A stretch of DNA of 64,000 bases from Hippophae tibetana (lineage: Eukaryota > Streptophyta > Magnoliopsida > Rosales > Elaeagnaceae): positions 15,084,001 to 15,148,000 of the forward strand of contig CM072803.1 of NCBI GenBank assembly GCA_037013495.1, in the 5' to 3' direction. The notes under the pieces were generated by a model that saw only the letters and a program-made list of their open reading frames with translations, searched no databases and was not told the DNA's origin. The stretch's first letter is position 1; every line of letters starts with the position of its first letter. The position numbers and the translations under genes were made by a program. This document shows, piece by piece, positions 9,731 to 22,753 of the stretch.

Positions 9731-12291
9731 TAGTATGAGTATGAAATATGATTATATTAATGAATGTTAGGCACACGTGGGCGCAGAGGGAGACCACGAA
9801 CAACACTGAAGTGCAGGCAACACACACCATTGAGGACCACCGAATATGCATTGCATGGAAGGTTATAATTCAATTAAGAATGTCAGAATTATTTAAAATA
9901 TTATGCTTGCAATTCTATCCATGTAAGGCTATATATAAAGCCTCTTGAATTCAATAAAGGAATATAAGAATATATTAAATCAATACTCTCTCTCTCCTTC
10001 CTCTCTTCTCTTCTTTGCAACATCCTTATCAGTGGTATCAGAGTCGGTTCTGGCTATAGATACTCGAGGCAAGTTTAATGCTGAGTTTCGCAATGAGGTC
10101 ATGGAAACTCTAGCACGACACGAAACAGATGTCGACCGAGTCGGTGCCACCATACAAGCAGTGTTTACCGAGCTATAGGCATTGCGCGCTACTTGCAACT
10201 CACCTAAGGGTAATCCTTTCGGCCGAGATGAAACCATGCACCCACACCCTCACACTTCTCCATCAAACCTCAAGAACCCTCACCCTCACCAGAAGCTATC
10301 ATTCCTTAGGTTTGCTAGTGAGGATCCCACCGGGTGGATTTACAAAGCCGAGCAATACTTTGAGTTCACTAATATTGCTCCTGAATAGCAAGTGCAACTA
10401 GCTTCCTTCCACCTGGAAGGCATTTCGTTACAATGGCAGATGGCTCACAAAATTTTGTGGTTGCTCACATGGGAAGAGTTCATCAAGGCTGCATAACTAA
10501 GGTTTGGACCCACTGACTATGAGGACCCTTTAGAGGCATTGTCTCGCTTGAAACACACCACTAGTGTTGCAACATATCAGGAATCCTTTGAAAAACTTTC
10601 TCACTAGGTAGATGGTATATCTAAAGAATTCCTAATTGGTTTGCTTCATCGCTGGATTGAGAGATAATATTCGTATTGATGTTAAAATCAAGCAGCCTAA
10701 AACATTGGTTGATGCCATTGGTGTGGCTAGGCTAATTGAGGAAAGAATTTTTTTACATAAGAGATCAATACCAAACATTCGTTATCAACTGCCAAAAATA
10801 CAACCCAAACCACCAGCTAACACCACTGTTGGTGTGTTAGGACCACCACCTATACAGTGCCTTATTCCAGCTCAACCAGTAGCCTTTCGACGACTTACTA
10901 ACCAAGAAGCACAAGAACAACGAAAGAAATGATTATGTTACTATTGTGATGAAAAATTTGCTGATGGTCATCGCTATGCACGACCACAGCTATTTATGAT
11001 AAAAGATTCGACCCAGAATTACACAGATGACAGTGAGGAAACTATACCAGAACAAGATCAAGAAGCGATACTCGAAATCTTTTTCCATGCCATAACATGC
11101 ACATACCATGCGTGTTATGAGAAAACTGAACAATAAAAAGGTATTGGTACTGATAGATGGAGGAAGTACACATAACTTCCTGATCAAGCCTTAACTTCTC
11201 AGTTTGGATTGCCAATAACCCAGGGTAAGAAATTAGAGGTAATGGTGGCTGATCATGAGAAAATATAATGTGTTGGACAATGTTGTAACCTCGCTCTCAC
11301 CATTCAAGGTTATCCAGTGATTGCTGACTACTATGTTTTTCCAATGGCAGCATACCAACTGGTCTTAGGGGTTCAATGCTTAAAATCCTTGGTCCCATCT
11401 TGATGGATTACAAGAAACTAACCCTCAGCTTCATTGTAGAAGGAAACTCTCTTACATTCCAAGGGCTTGCAATGGCTTACAAGGCATATGGATGTTCCTC
11501 CACATAATTCCAGTTATCAATCACAAGGAGTAGGCCCCTCTTAAGATAAGTAAACTATTGGCTAAGTTTCCTCAAGTATTTGAATCTTCCACTAACTTAC
11601 CTCTTAAGAGAGTACATGACCACAAAATTCCCTTGCAACCTGGCTGTGGACCAATGAATGTTCGTCCCTATCGCTATCCTTATTATCAAAAAACTGAGAT
11701 GAAAAAAATGGTGTAGGAACTCTTACAATCCCAATTGATAAGGCCAAGTAATAGCCCTTTCTCTTCACCAATTTTGTTAGTTAAAAAGGCAGATAAAGAC
11801 TGGAGGTTTTGTGTGGACTATTCAACTCTGAATGCAATCAATGTCAAAGACAAGTACCCTATACCTATTATTTGATGAATTGCTGGACGAACTTCATGGA
11901 GGGAGGAAGAAATGATATGAGCAACATCTGCTCGAAATACTCCTAGGCGGCACCGGGCGAGAGGGCGTGCAAAGGTGCATGACAGCACGTGCAGCAGCGA
12001 GTAAGAAAGGCATGCGAAGGTGTAGGACAACACACATAAGTAGGCACACGTGGGCACAAAGAGGGACCACAAACGACGTTAAAGTGCAAGCAAGGTGTAG
12101 GGAGAGTTATAATTCAGTTAAGAATGTCAGAATTAGTTAGAATATTGTCCTTACAATTCCATCCATATAAGGCTATATATAAAACCTCTTGAATTCAGTA
12201 AAGAAATATAAGAAATATATTAAATCAACATTCACTCTCTCCTTCGGTTTTTTCTTCTTCCTCTCTTCTCTTCTCTACAACATCCTTATCA
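9731..12291 (+). mobile_element. Ty3-type LTR retrotransposon relic
   Basis: 5' LTR about 9731-10031 and 3' LTR 11913-12291 share sequence such as cacgtgggc..gagggaccac, agaatgtcagaatta and acaacatccttatca. A primer binding site TGGTATCAGAGTC lies at 10033-10045 and a purine tract ends just before the 3' LTR (about 11898-11912). Internally, in order: Ty3-type gag (about 10200-10930, with a CYYCDEKFADGH zinc knuckle at about 10940), an aspartic protease region (VLIDGGSTHNFL, about 11140-11180) and the N-terminal part of reverse transcriptase (about 11540-11910, VRPYRYPYYQK, SPILLVKKAD, DWRFCVDYSTLN). pol is incomplete and the element is broken in many places. The flanking ACTAG at 12292-12296 nearly matches TCTAG at 9726-9730. 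LTR divergence looks well above that of the neighbouring gag-only element, so it is older. Confidence 0.85.
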
Positions 12292-12296
12292 ACTAG

Positions 12297-14098
12297 TTAC
12301 ATGAGCAGCTAATGGAAGCAACTTCAACAACCAAGGATATGCATTTTAAAGCTTTGTCATGTAATTGCCTCACATTTTGGTGCTGAGAGGAGGGAGCATA
12401 AAATTTCGTTATTGTATTGTCATTTCAATTGTTTTCTTCAACTTGCCAACCGAGAAATAAGATTTGAAATTACTTCATTAGACATAAACTAGTTTCTTTG
12501 ATTATCCAAAGTAAAAAGTACTTTCTTTGCTTTGGTAGTCCCTTGTTTACAAGCCAAATGAAGGCATATCTGATAAGCAGGTTATAGCCTATTTTCAGTT
12601 TGATATTTGCTTTCTAGTCTTCTAGACTGGATCCATTTGAACTTAAGGGAAGTGGTTTGGTCAAAAGTGAATTTTAAAAAACGCATTTAGTTGTTTGTCA
12701 TTAAATTGTAAAGTGATTTTGAGGTGTATTTTAATAATTATTTAAAAACGGAGCATATATTTTAAATTACTATTTCGAAAGTAAGGATTAACAGCTTTTC
12801 CAAATAATAATAACAATAATAATAATACCTCTTAAAAAATTTAAAACACTCAGATTTCTCAACACCAATAAATGTTCTGATTGCTTTGAAAGCACTTCCA
12901 ATTTACAAGAGAAGAGAGGAGAGGGGATGGACGAAGTGCCCCATGACCATGATAATGAAGGTAATATGATTGATGGTACATCATCCTATCAGAAATTTCC
13001 TGATCGTGTAATGATGATCAAATGAATTGATACTGCCATTGTAGATATTTTTATTTCTCTGTGATCACATAATATCATGTCGTTTTACTATGGCTACACA
13101 TAGACATGACATTGTTTAAAGTGCTTAGGTAAACTAGCATGATTCAACTAATGTTATGAAGGCAAAACAAACCACTTTAATTTTAAATTACAAATTCAAA
13201 TCATTGCTTAAAAAAAAATGGTTAAACTCACAACGTATGCATAAGTTTACAATAATAATATTGTAAATGTAAAAAGTGGCACCCACGGTCCCTTACTCGT
13301 GGGTATGAAATCAAACTAGTCCATAAATTCTCAACAGGTTCACTTTAAAACAGTACTTGTGTCGAGAGGTTCTCTAATCCTAAATACAGGACTAAAGCCA
13401 AGAATAGATATGCACTTCATCCCAAAAAAGAGGATTACTGACGCCACTAAACTGAAAGGGAAAAAAATGAAAAAAAAAATCACCTGCTTGAAATGCACTC
13501 AAGTAGCAAGGTCACATGTTTATTATTTATAACTAGCGCATGGAGTTTAAGTTAACAAATATGTAGTTGTCATATCATATTCACATTCATCACATGTATG
13601 CATAAACCGAGCAGTGAAAAGTTAAAGTTCCCAAAAAAAAAAAAAAAAGACACTTCCTCTGCCTTGCTGGTTTCAATCTCAGGAGCTCGACCTAACAACT
13701 TTGAGGATGACCAAGTGAGAACAGACGATGATCAAATGCTGTTTGGAGCTTTGAACATTTCCCATCCCATCTAAAATAAGCATTTGCTACATCATCAGTA
13801 TTTTACCTGCATAAACCAACATCCAGTTGCAAGCTATCTCATAAGAACGCAGCATTGGATAGAACAAATGATATATTTGCTTAAAATAACACCATTCATA
13901 ACAGATTCAGAATATCTGGTGTTGAATATCAGTTTATTTTAGGCATCGACACAAGTGAAGTATTATAAAATGATCTTTAAAAAATCGTAAAGATAGCCTC
14001 ATAAAAGCATGCATTCCAAATAACCTATAACCTATCAAATACCAAGAACAAATTTGTAGAATTTTAACATTAATTACTCAATCAAGATGCCTTACTTG
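12297..14098. other. Intergenic / 3' flank of MORF1
   Basis: No gene is supported. A short open stretch at about 12928-13025 (MDEVPHDHDNEGNM...) is not recognised. A 7-bp inverted repeat acccacg / cgtgggt (about 13269-13305) and a poly-A tract near 13640 are visible. The part next to 14098 should hold the MORF1 3' UTR. Confidence 0.4.
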
Positions 14099-16273
14099 TC
14101 AGGTCCTGTTTGTCCAATTTGGTCCTTGGCCAGGTTCAGGAGTTGTTTGGCCTGAATATCCACCATCTTCTTGCCCATAAGGTGAGCCTTGTGCAGGACC
14201 ATAATTTCTATTATGTCCATTAAAACCCCCCTGCAGATTATGTGCATTGTTCCTTTGATCTCCATGTGGAAAATATCCTTGTCCACCTTGGTTGTAATCT
14301 CCTTGATATGGAGGCATTGGACCTCCCCTTCCTGACTGGTATGAATCCCTCCCACCTCCAGAATTCATTGGCATTGAATCTCTTCTTTCCATTTGTCCCG
14401 GTGGGTTATAATTTTGCTGCGGAGCTGAAGTATAGTTTTGTCCTGGTGGACCATAATTCTGCTGCGGAGTTGACGCGTAATTTTTTCCAGGTGGATCATA
14501 ATTCTGCGGTTGAGGTGGACCATAATTCTGCTGTTGAGGTGGACCATAATTCTGCTGTTGAGGTGGACCATAATTTTGTGCAGGTGGACTATAATTTTGT
14601 TGAGGCGAAGCATAATTTGGTGGAGGCCCATAGTTCCTTCCACCTTCCATTCGCCCCTGTTGTTGACCATAGTTGGGATTCCCTTGCTGATTAGGCACTG
14701 GAGCTCCTTGGCGATCATATCTTGGTTGATCAGGGTACCGGTTCCGGTCACGGTATCTACCTGTTTGCCTTCCATACTGAACTGGGGGTGGCCTTGGTAT
14801 GATTGTCCCATCAATATATTTATCCCCTGATAATAAGAGATGTGGAAGCGTAATTAAATTACAAATTACATTGGAGATTCATATGCAATCCAAAATATTG
14901 GATAAAGATGAAAGTACCTCCATACTCCTTATTTTGTGGATCAATGTAAGAGTCTGGTAACACAAAAATAACTCCTGCCAAGCCTGTTTAAGCTCAAAAG
15001 AACTTAAAGTTCAGTATCTATCTTACTACCTAATAGAAATAATTATAATGTTGAACCAACAATAGATTACCATTAAACTTTTCTGACTCTTCTTCGGTCA
15101 TCACAGCTTGAAAGCCTGTGTAGGTGGTTGTACTACAAGCATACATTTTCTTCTTGGCCTCTTCCACACTGAGACAGTCAAAGAAATGAATAGTTTATCA
15201 TTAGGGCAAATAATTTGCAAACTCAAAGGCATTGGTGCACTGCATAAACATTTAAAAAATGAAAAAATAAATAAATAAATAAAAGAAGAAATAGTAAACT
15301 TGATCCTTGCCCAATACAACATAGGAATCAGTAAGACCCCAAAAGTTACATAAATGAACGCTAATATCTGTATTTAGCAACTATAGCCGCCTGAGCAAGG
15401 CCAAAATCACTTATACAAGAACTCAGTTTACATATTTGTTTATGAGACTCAAGCCGACATCATTAACAATTCTAGATACAGAACTCGACTACAATACCTA
15501 TGAAATAGAAAGGAATTGAGAAGAAAAAACTTCACAAGTTAATGATTGAACATATAGAGGGCTTAAACAGAGTCCAATCCCTTCACATCTTACTAGCCAG
15601 GAATGACATAAATACGAAAGGTCATTTTCAACTCCCAAGCACTTGAAATAAAATCCGAAAAACGGTGCCCACCTTTTCACAGTTGTTCAACTGATTCAAG
15701 TCGATTACATCCAAACCTAGATGTTGTGGTCATTAGAGGGGGGAAAAATTAATTTTCTTCACAATTGCCTATTGAGTTCAAAATCGTATACACCACTCTT
15801 GCTTCAATGGAATTGTAAATTAAACACGCGAACCTAAAGAAATGAAGGGCGAGAGAAAGAGAGAGAGAGAGGGGTTCAAACCTGATTCTCAAACCCTTGG
15901 CACATGTTTCTTCATAGGTCCGAATCATCTCTTCAGGAGGAGGCTTGTTGTCCCTGGGAAAATCCATGACAATGAGCCAGTGGTTATAGTCGCATCCCTC
16001 GAACAGTATCGTATCGGGCCCAATCTCATCGTCTTTACTGTTAATGATTGATCGGGAGGACCACTGCGTTACCGGAGACGACTTGAACGAACGAGATTGA
16101 AGAAAATGCGGCCATTGTTGTTGTGGTGGCGATGTTGAGGATTGTACGGATGCGAAGGAACCATGGGAGATAAGAGGCGATGAAGAAGAAGAAGACCGAG
16201 GAAAAATCGCCAGTGGGATTCCGACAAGATAGCGATGGAGATTTCGACGGAGAGCGAGAGACCTCAGCGCCAT
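14099..16273 (-). CDS. MORF1: Multiple organellar RNA editing factor 1-like (MORF1/RIP), 4 exons, 427 aa
   Basis: Exons on the minus strand: 15882-16273, 15071-15168, 14918-14983, 14099-14826. All introns are GT..AG and the phases close to one frame. MORF proteins bind PPR proteins and are needed for C-to-U editing of organelle transcripts. The N-terminus (about 1-75) is Arg/Ser-rich without acids, as in mitochondrial presequences. The MORF box (about 83-190) shows [47 protein letters not shown] and [20 protein letters not shown]. From memory these match mitochondrial MORF1 better than chloroplast MORF9 or MORF2. The C-terminal half is a Gln/Pro/Gly/Tyr-rich tail of NYGPP-type repeats, as in MORF1 and MORF8. 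I start at 16273; an upstream in-frame ATG at 16339 would add 22 residues and weaken the presequence. Intron 1 holds a (GA)n tract near 15850. Confidence 0.9.
14400..14625 (-). repeat. Coding minisatellite in MORF1 exon 4 (NYGPPQQQ-type repeat)
   Basis: Tandem units of about 24 bp (ggtggaccataattctgctg and variants on the plus strand), clearest at about 14510-14580, encode repeated [15 protein letters not shown] and NYSPPAQ motifs in the MORF1 tail. All copies keep the reading frame. Such tails are low-complexity and may promote protein-protein assembly. Repeat number is likely to vary between alleles. Confidence 0.8.
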
Positions 16274-17375
16274 AGCGGTGACTCGCGTATGATTTAGGGT
16301 TTTAGAATGAGCGAACTGCCAACTGCAAAAGGATGACAAATTTGCAAGGTTTTGGTTATTTCGGTATAAAGATTAGAAGATTATTTTTGGGCGAGAGTTG
16401 CCCTACAATACCACAAGTTTTTATTGATACACATTTTACTACCATGTATTTTTATTTATTTATTTTTTAACTTTTTACTAAATATAAATATAACGTAATA
16501 AACAATATCTTCTTAAATTTAAACTTATATTATTCATGTAATATTATTATGAACTTATTTTTTTAATAAAAATATTTAAAAATATTACTTAATTTTTTAT
16601 TACATATAATAAATTAAATTAATGAAAAATTATTAAATAATAAAAATAAAAAATATTTTATTTTATAAAAAATATATTTTTTAAATATAATATTTAATAT
16701 CGTGGAAAAAAACTGAAAAAGAATAATAATATAATTATTATACTAAAATAGTGTAAAAATTTCAGTAAAATATTGCTAAAGTTCGGAGATGCTCTAATTT
16801 AAACAATCATTGATCATCTTCAATTTCTTAATCTTTAACCCATTGAAAATAAAAAATCAAACTTTTAAAAACCAAAATAAATGTTAAAAAAGAGAAGAAG
16901 AAAAAAAACATTTACTGATTTATTTGAAACAAAGTCCATAACAATGGTCGTGTATTCAAGAAGGAACAAAAATTAAAAAATAATTATATATTACCTTAAA
17001 CCTTCTACTTGAGCTTGAAGTCTATGAGCTTCATCCGTTCATGGTCTTAGAACAAAAACCATGGGAATTTTGGTTTGGGATTCCATGCAAATGGGGAGAA
17101 AGAAAGATTTGTGCTTTTTTTTATTATTAAAATGGTGGAGTTCTTCGGAATCAAAGAATAGAGATTAGAAAATTGGGGTTTTTGCAATTGTTGGAAAGAG
17201 TAGAACATGAAATATGTCATTTTTTAGCCTTTCAAATCTCTGTCTAGTACCAAGTTATCGAATGGGAAAATACCTATCAGAGTCCCTTTCTTTTTTAGTT
17301 ATCCTGCAACATCTTTTAATTGCTCTAGCGTAGAGCTCCTTTCATCTCCTATATCTTCTTCCTAGAGCCAAAGTT
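16274..17375. other. MORF1 upstream region and AT-rich spacer
   Basis: The first bases should include the MORF1 promoter and 5' UTR, but I see no clear TATA box. About 16430-16790 is low-complexity AT-rich. A minus-strand stretch near 16995-17086 reads MESQTKIPMVFVLRP, a stop, then TDEAHRLQAQVEGLR before a gtaata donor-like site. It could be a dead exon, but I do not recognise it. Confidence 0.35.
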
Positions 17376-17665
17376 TCAACACAAATTCTTGGCTGGATCA
17401 GTGGATGTCTCTGCTACTTGCTGACAGTCACTCTTCATCTTATCCTTTTTTATCTGAACTTGATTCTGTTGATTACAAAAGAAATCCTGAAATTGGTCAT
17501 AAACATACCATCCAATAATCACTCTAAAAAGAAGTTCCACCAATCCCTTAGCTAAACAAAAGCAACTAAATAATGCTCACCTGTTGTCGATGTGTCAAGT
17601 TGATACAGTTCCTCCCAACACTTTCTTTTTCATTCTCTGACGGAGTCCTCCTTAGTTTCTTATTT
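17376..17665 (-). pseudogene. Unrecognised two-exon gene tail fragment
   Basis: On the minus strand an open stretch KKLRRTPSENEKESVG...INLTHRQQ (about 17665 down to 17581) ends exactly at a CAG|gtgagc donor. After a 94-bp intron ending tttcag, phase 0 is kept into DFFCNQQNQVQIKKDKMKS...DPAKNLC and a stop at 17376-17378. Charged, hydrophilic composition fits a protein C-terminus. No upstream coding continuation is visible, so it is a fragment or a terminal exon pair of a gene I cannot trace. It could be chance. No function is proposed. Confidence 0.3.
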
Positions 17666-17987
17666 TGATTAGTTTCTTTCTTTTAAAATTCTAAAGTTTT
17701 CAAGAACATTTTCATGACATAGTAAAAATTCGTTTTTTTAGTAAGGGTGATAAAGGCTTTTTCGTATATATGTAACAGACAGGCTTGTTTTCTTTAAAAA
17801 GAAAGTGAACGATTTTGTTTCATTAACTTACTTCAAAGAAGGCCTTCTATTCCTTCTTCTTTCTCTTCTTTCTTTCTTTTTTAGTTTAGTGAAAGTTCAT
17901 CAAAACAATTGTCCGATCCTTTTTCATATGGAATCATTTTAGTTAGATCGTACCCCTCCACTTTCTTATGTGAAAGAGGTGCTTGTT

Positions 17988-18073
17988 TTATGAAACTTCA
18001 ACCTTCAATCGGAATACGGATGAGATCAAAAAGGTCATCATTGAGGCAAATGATGTAATAGCTTCGGTTAGAG
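17988..18073 (-). pseudogene. atp9: Mitochondrial atp9 3' fragment in nuclear DNA (NUMT)
   Basis: Minus-strand translation reads LTEAITSFASMMTFLISSVF and then RLKVEVS before a stop. It closely follows the C-terminal helix of plant mitochondrial ATP synthase subunit 9 (LTEAIALFAPMMAFLISFVF as I recall it). Only about 85 bp is recognisable, and the match stops abruptly at 18073. Flanking sequence (about 17700-18330) is less AT-rich than what follows and might also be of mitochondrial origin, but I could not identify it. Confidence 0.7.
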
Positions 18074-21000
18074 AAAAAAAATACACTACTAGAGAAATAA
18101 GAAAATTTGTCCAAACTCCACACTTTCAATACCCAATTCGGTCAGATTTTCAAAAATCGAATGATGCTCCTAATGATCCAACTTCTCCGCCCGTTTTTCC
18201 TATTTGCTTCAATCAATCTCTAAGCTAAAAAATGACCAATGGAATCACAATCCCAATAGCCCTTTAGAAGCTGAACCAAGACAGTAGCCTTTGTGCAATC
18301 CAACTTGCTTGCCTTTGTGATACAAAGGTATTTTATGCTTCACTAAAAAAAATATTTTAATTCTTAATTTAAAAAAAATTATTTAAAATAATGTATTTAT
18401 TTTTAAAATGCATGTGAATTTATTTTAAATTTATTATCATTTATAAATATAAAATTCATTTAAATAAAATGTTATTAATTTAAAATAAAATTATTATTAC
18501 TTTAAAATTAAATAAAAAGTATTATTAATTTATTAAGAATAAAGAATCAAAATAGATACAAATATATTAAAATCAATCAAATTCCACCACATACAAGAAT
18601 TAAAACAAATATGATCCAAAACTACTATAATTATGTAATCAATGAGATTATGATGCCAAAACAAATATATTGATTCTTATAATAGACATCATCAATCAAA
18701 ATATGACATATTGTTTATAAAGTTAGAATGATCATTTTCATATAAAAATACAAACTCACTTTTTTATAATATTTATTTATAAATTAATTTATTAAAGACA
18801 TTAATAACATAAAAAAATATAATATAATATAAAAAAAATACATATATCATAAATGTTGAAATAGAAACATTTTATAGCATGCATTACTTGTTATAAACAA
18901 AATGAAAGATAAAAATATAATGAACTAAAAATAAAAATAAAAATAAAATTCTTACAACAACATTCAGCTCTTTAACTTTATGATATGTGATGTAAATTCA
19001 TATAAAATATTTAAGAATTAATATGGATGATCAAGCAATAAATATTGCACTATAAGCATTGCATAGGATATTTGAAGGGATGACAAAACAAAATTTTGGC
19101 ATCATAACTCGAGATACATCAATCCCCCTTATAAAGGAATCTATCCTTCTTTGTATTAACCAATCTCCCTCGAGTGGGATATGATCTCCCCTTTGCACAT
19201 AGTTTTTATTTTTTTAGATTTACTTGTTCAATCAGTCAAGAAAATAATCGATGGATCGAGTTCGTCAATTTTCTCATAAAACTTACAGAAATAGATACAT
19301 GTTTTAGGCACAAGGGCTTGAAAACAAATAAAAATTCTTGTAATTGACATTTAGAGCGTGTATAAACATTTATTTATGTTTTGAGTCATTTATGAGGACA
19401 TGAGAATATTAGAGGTTTTAGAGTGAAAAAAAAAGAGACAAGAGAGTAAATGATTTTTTACATCATTGGTAGGGAGGGAAGTTTGGTATTATTAGGTTTA
19501 AATTTATCTAAGGCATTGTTATCTTCTTTCTCAATCCATTGTTAACATTATAATCTAAATATATCTGTGTATGAGGCCTGAAAGTATTCTTCATGTTAAA
19601 ATGAGATTAGGTGATATTTATATGAAAAATAAAGTAAATAATTGTATTGTTATTGAATAACATAGATTATAATTCTCTTTTGTCTATAGTAAAATATTAT
19701 TTAGAGTGCTTAGACTGTGAATGTAAACTTAATAATTTGTGAGAAGAAATACATTAAATCTTAAATGTTATTTATTTATTTTCTTCATTGATTATTGGTA
19801 GTGTTCTTGCGCACATGTAATTGATATTATGTTTATTTGAATTGATTTTTATTAAATTTTCCATTCACTCATTGTTTGAATCAATAACAAATAATTTGAG
19901 ATAACTTCATTATTGAGCTAGACACAAACTTTTTCATCAATGTTTGTAAATATCACTCTTGTTAAAAGTTTTCAATATTTCTGTAGTTCTAGATGTTGAG
20001 ATATATCTTTTACATAAATATTATAGTTGTCGATGAAAATTAAAAAAAATCATGAAAAGTAAGAAAATTATATCATAAATATAATTTTTTTAATAAAACT
20101 TTATAAAATATCAAAATAATCAATTTTTTTATATTTTAGACTAATTTTTTATTTAATACATATATTTTAAATACTTATAATATTTATATTAGTCAATAAA
20201 TTTATCAATTAATTAAAATATTATATACTAAAATATATTTTTTTGTAAAATATTGTAGTATGAGTAATTAAAATGTTTAAAATAATTAAGTAGATTATAT
20301 AATTGTATTAATTATCATAAGTAGATAAATCTCGATAGTATGAAAAAAAAATTATTGATTATTTATTTTTAAAAATATTCATTCAATACAATTTACATGT
20401 TATAATATTAATATAAAATAGTAAAAATAAAATATGCATGTAATGACTACAATAGTTACTAAATATCAAGCTCACTAAAACCAAAAATAACTACTAAAAT
20501 CAAATTGTTACCATTAAAAAATGTATCTTGGAGATTCAATGATTATATATGAAGTACTATAATTTATATAGACATAATAATCATACCATGTCATCGAGTT
20601 AAGATAATATTGTTTTTATTTATTAACATGTTATATGTCTCTATCTTAATTCCTTACCACTTCGACACTAATAAGAGAAAAATTATGGGTACATCTAATT
20701 AGTAAAAAAAAAAATCATTAAATTTAAATGAATTCTATACGTATCGAGTACTAGAATCATCACCGCTCCTTGTACTAATACTTATGATGAAAAATGCGAA
20801 GAAAGAAAAGAATAAATCAATAATTAATATTTGAAATATTTTTTCGATTTCTATTGAAATTTTAACTATATTTTAAAATAATATCCACAGTCAAAAAAAC
20901 ATTTAAAACAAAATTTGACGATAATATTTAAGTGATAATTTATCAACATTTTTAATAATTTCATGATAATTTAATAAAAAGATGTAAATATTATATTTTG

Positions 21001-22189
21001 ATATGAAATTGTGTAAAATAACTAAGTTATCACTATAATAAATTTTCCTTCTAACTGAGTATCATGAGTGTAAAAACAAACCCTTCAAAATGGTACCATA
21101 AAACGGTCTAAGTGCAAAAAGTGTGATAAATGATAATGGGATGCTATTTTACTATTAAATCTAGTGAGCTTAACTCTATTGTGAATTTTAATATTTAATT
21201 TTGTATAATGTTTATATTATTTTACACTTTTTTATTAATATAACTTTGTAATATTATATTTAATTGTTAATTTTTAAATAAAAATAATTAAAATAATATA
21301 AACGTTATATATAACTAAAAATTGAAAATATTTTTATTACAAATTAAATATTACGAATATTTTTATAACTTGTTTAAACGTTTAGTAACATAAAATATAT
21401 TAAAGAAAAAAATTAGTACAATAGAAGCAAAGCTTGGAAAAAATTTCTACCAATAAAGCGTCATCCGATTTATTCATTGATATCAATATCTAATATAAAA
21501 ACATATTTAATCATTTATAATTTATTTCAAAATTAAAAAAAAATTAAGTTAAACACATTAAATAAATAAAATAATTTTATAATATTAAGAAGTATAAAAA
21601 ATTATTATATTAATCTTTGGTCTTATTTAATTTTAAAAAATAGATAATTAAATCTCAATTAATTTTTATTAATTTTAAGGAAAATAATTTCTTAACAAAT
21701 AAAGAAATAGTAAAGGATACAATTATTATTTTTTAAATATATAGAATCTGTTTTAAAAAAAATATTTATTTTCTTACAATATTACAAAATATATATTTAT
21801 TTATGTAATTTATATATATAATATTATGCAATGTAATTAATTTTTTTATAATATTTAATATTTTAAAAAAATTAAAAGGATGTATTTATAATTCACTTTA
21901 AAAATAATACTTTATATATCATTCCTAAACTTTTAATTAGAACCTATCTAAGAAAAAAAAATAAAAAAAATGCATGCATATTTAAAGAGAAGCCTCTGAC
22001 ATAAAACCAATTATAATCAAAAGGGTACAATTATTGCAAAAATTAAAAGGGTAACGAACTAGAAATAAACTTAGAAAAAGTGATAATTGAGAAAGAAACA
22101 AGACAAGCTTATCTCCGAAAATACATTAATTAAACCAACCAAACCAAAGAAATTAACCACTGAGATTAAGATGAGAAATGGTTTGAAAT
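18074..22189. other. Long AT-rich intergenic region, no gene seen
   Basis: Mostly low-complexity A/T sequence with stops in every frame. A less AT-rich patch at about 19030-19570 has no recognisable coding content. No LTR or terminal inverted repeat structure could be delimited by eye. The end nearest 22189 includes the ferredoxin 3' UTR. Confidence 0.5.
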
Positions 22190-22639
22190 TTACTCAACAA
22201 GTTCCTCTTCTTTGTGAGTCTCAATAACAAGATCAGATTTAGGATAAGCAACACAAGTGAGAACCCATCCAGCTTCCATCTGTTCATCCTCAAGAAAGCT
22301 ACCATCTGATTGGTCCACTTGTCCTTCCAATACCTTACCAGCACAACTAGAACAAGACCCAGCTCTACATGAGTATGGAATATCAATTCCTGCTTCTTCT
22401 GCTCTGTCTAAAACATACTCATCATCAGGACACTCAAATTCTACTGGCCCTTCTGGTGTGATAAGCTTAACCTTGTAAGAGGCCATTGCTGTCACACGTC
22501 CTCCACGGCTTCCCTGCTTTAACCCGAAAAGGGCTTGACCGGGATTTGGAAACGAACGGAGACTCGTCGCCGGTTGTCGGCGGATGAATGAAGTGCTCAC
22601 AATGGTACTAGAGAGAGCTGCTGTAGTTGTTGTTGCCAT
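22190..22639 (-). CDS. FD1: Chloroplast [2Fe-2S] ferredoxin, leaf type (149 aa, single exon)
   Basis: It carries electrons from photosystem I to ferredoxin-NADP reductase and other stromal enzymes. A Ser/Thr/Arg-rich transit peptide covers residues 1-52, and the mature protein begins near [20 protein letters not shown]. The iron-sulfur ligands are Cys91, Cys96 and Cys99 in [12 protein letters not shown], and Cys129 in LTCVAYP. The C-terminus [10 protein letters not shown] fits photosynthetic ferredoxins. The mature length of 97 is exactly usual, and the lack of introns is typical. A perfect G-box lies about 115 bp upstream. Its position next to TMN1 and SnRK2 supports FD1 orthology. Arabidopsis FD1 and FD2 are nearly alike, so the number rests on synteny. 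Confidence 0.96.
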   Translation of the reverse strand: MATTTTAALSSTIVSTSFIRRQPATSLRSFPNPGQALFGLKQGSRGGRVTAMASYKVKLITPEGPVEFECPDDEYVLDRAEEAGIDIPYSCRAGSCSSCAGKVLEGQVDQSDGSFLEDEQMEAGWVLTCVAYPKSDLVIETHKEEELVE

Positions 22640-22753
22640 TTTGGTATATGGGAAGCTTTTGAGACTCTTGAGTGTTGGGAGCTAAAGATAATGAATTAGG
22701 CAACTAGTATTGGTAATGAGAAGGCTAGCATGCATTGAACCCTATCTCAATAT

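Noticed and set aside
8131-10045. tRNA-like matches (TGGTATCA...)
   Set aside because: They are primer binding sites of LTR elements, 12-13 bases only, not tRNA genes.
14242-14830. Plus- and minus-strand frames overlapping MORF1 exon 4
   Set aside because: Repeat-rich exon sequence keeps other frames open; only the frame joined in phase to the MORF box is real.
14099-16273. MORF9 or MORF8 as the identity of the editing factor
   Set aside because: The [20 protein letters not shown] and [14 protein letters not shown] stretches fit MORF1; MORF9 has a different middle and lacks the long tail, and MORF8 differs in the box.
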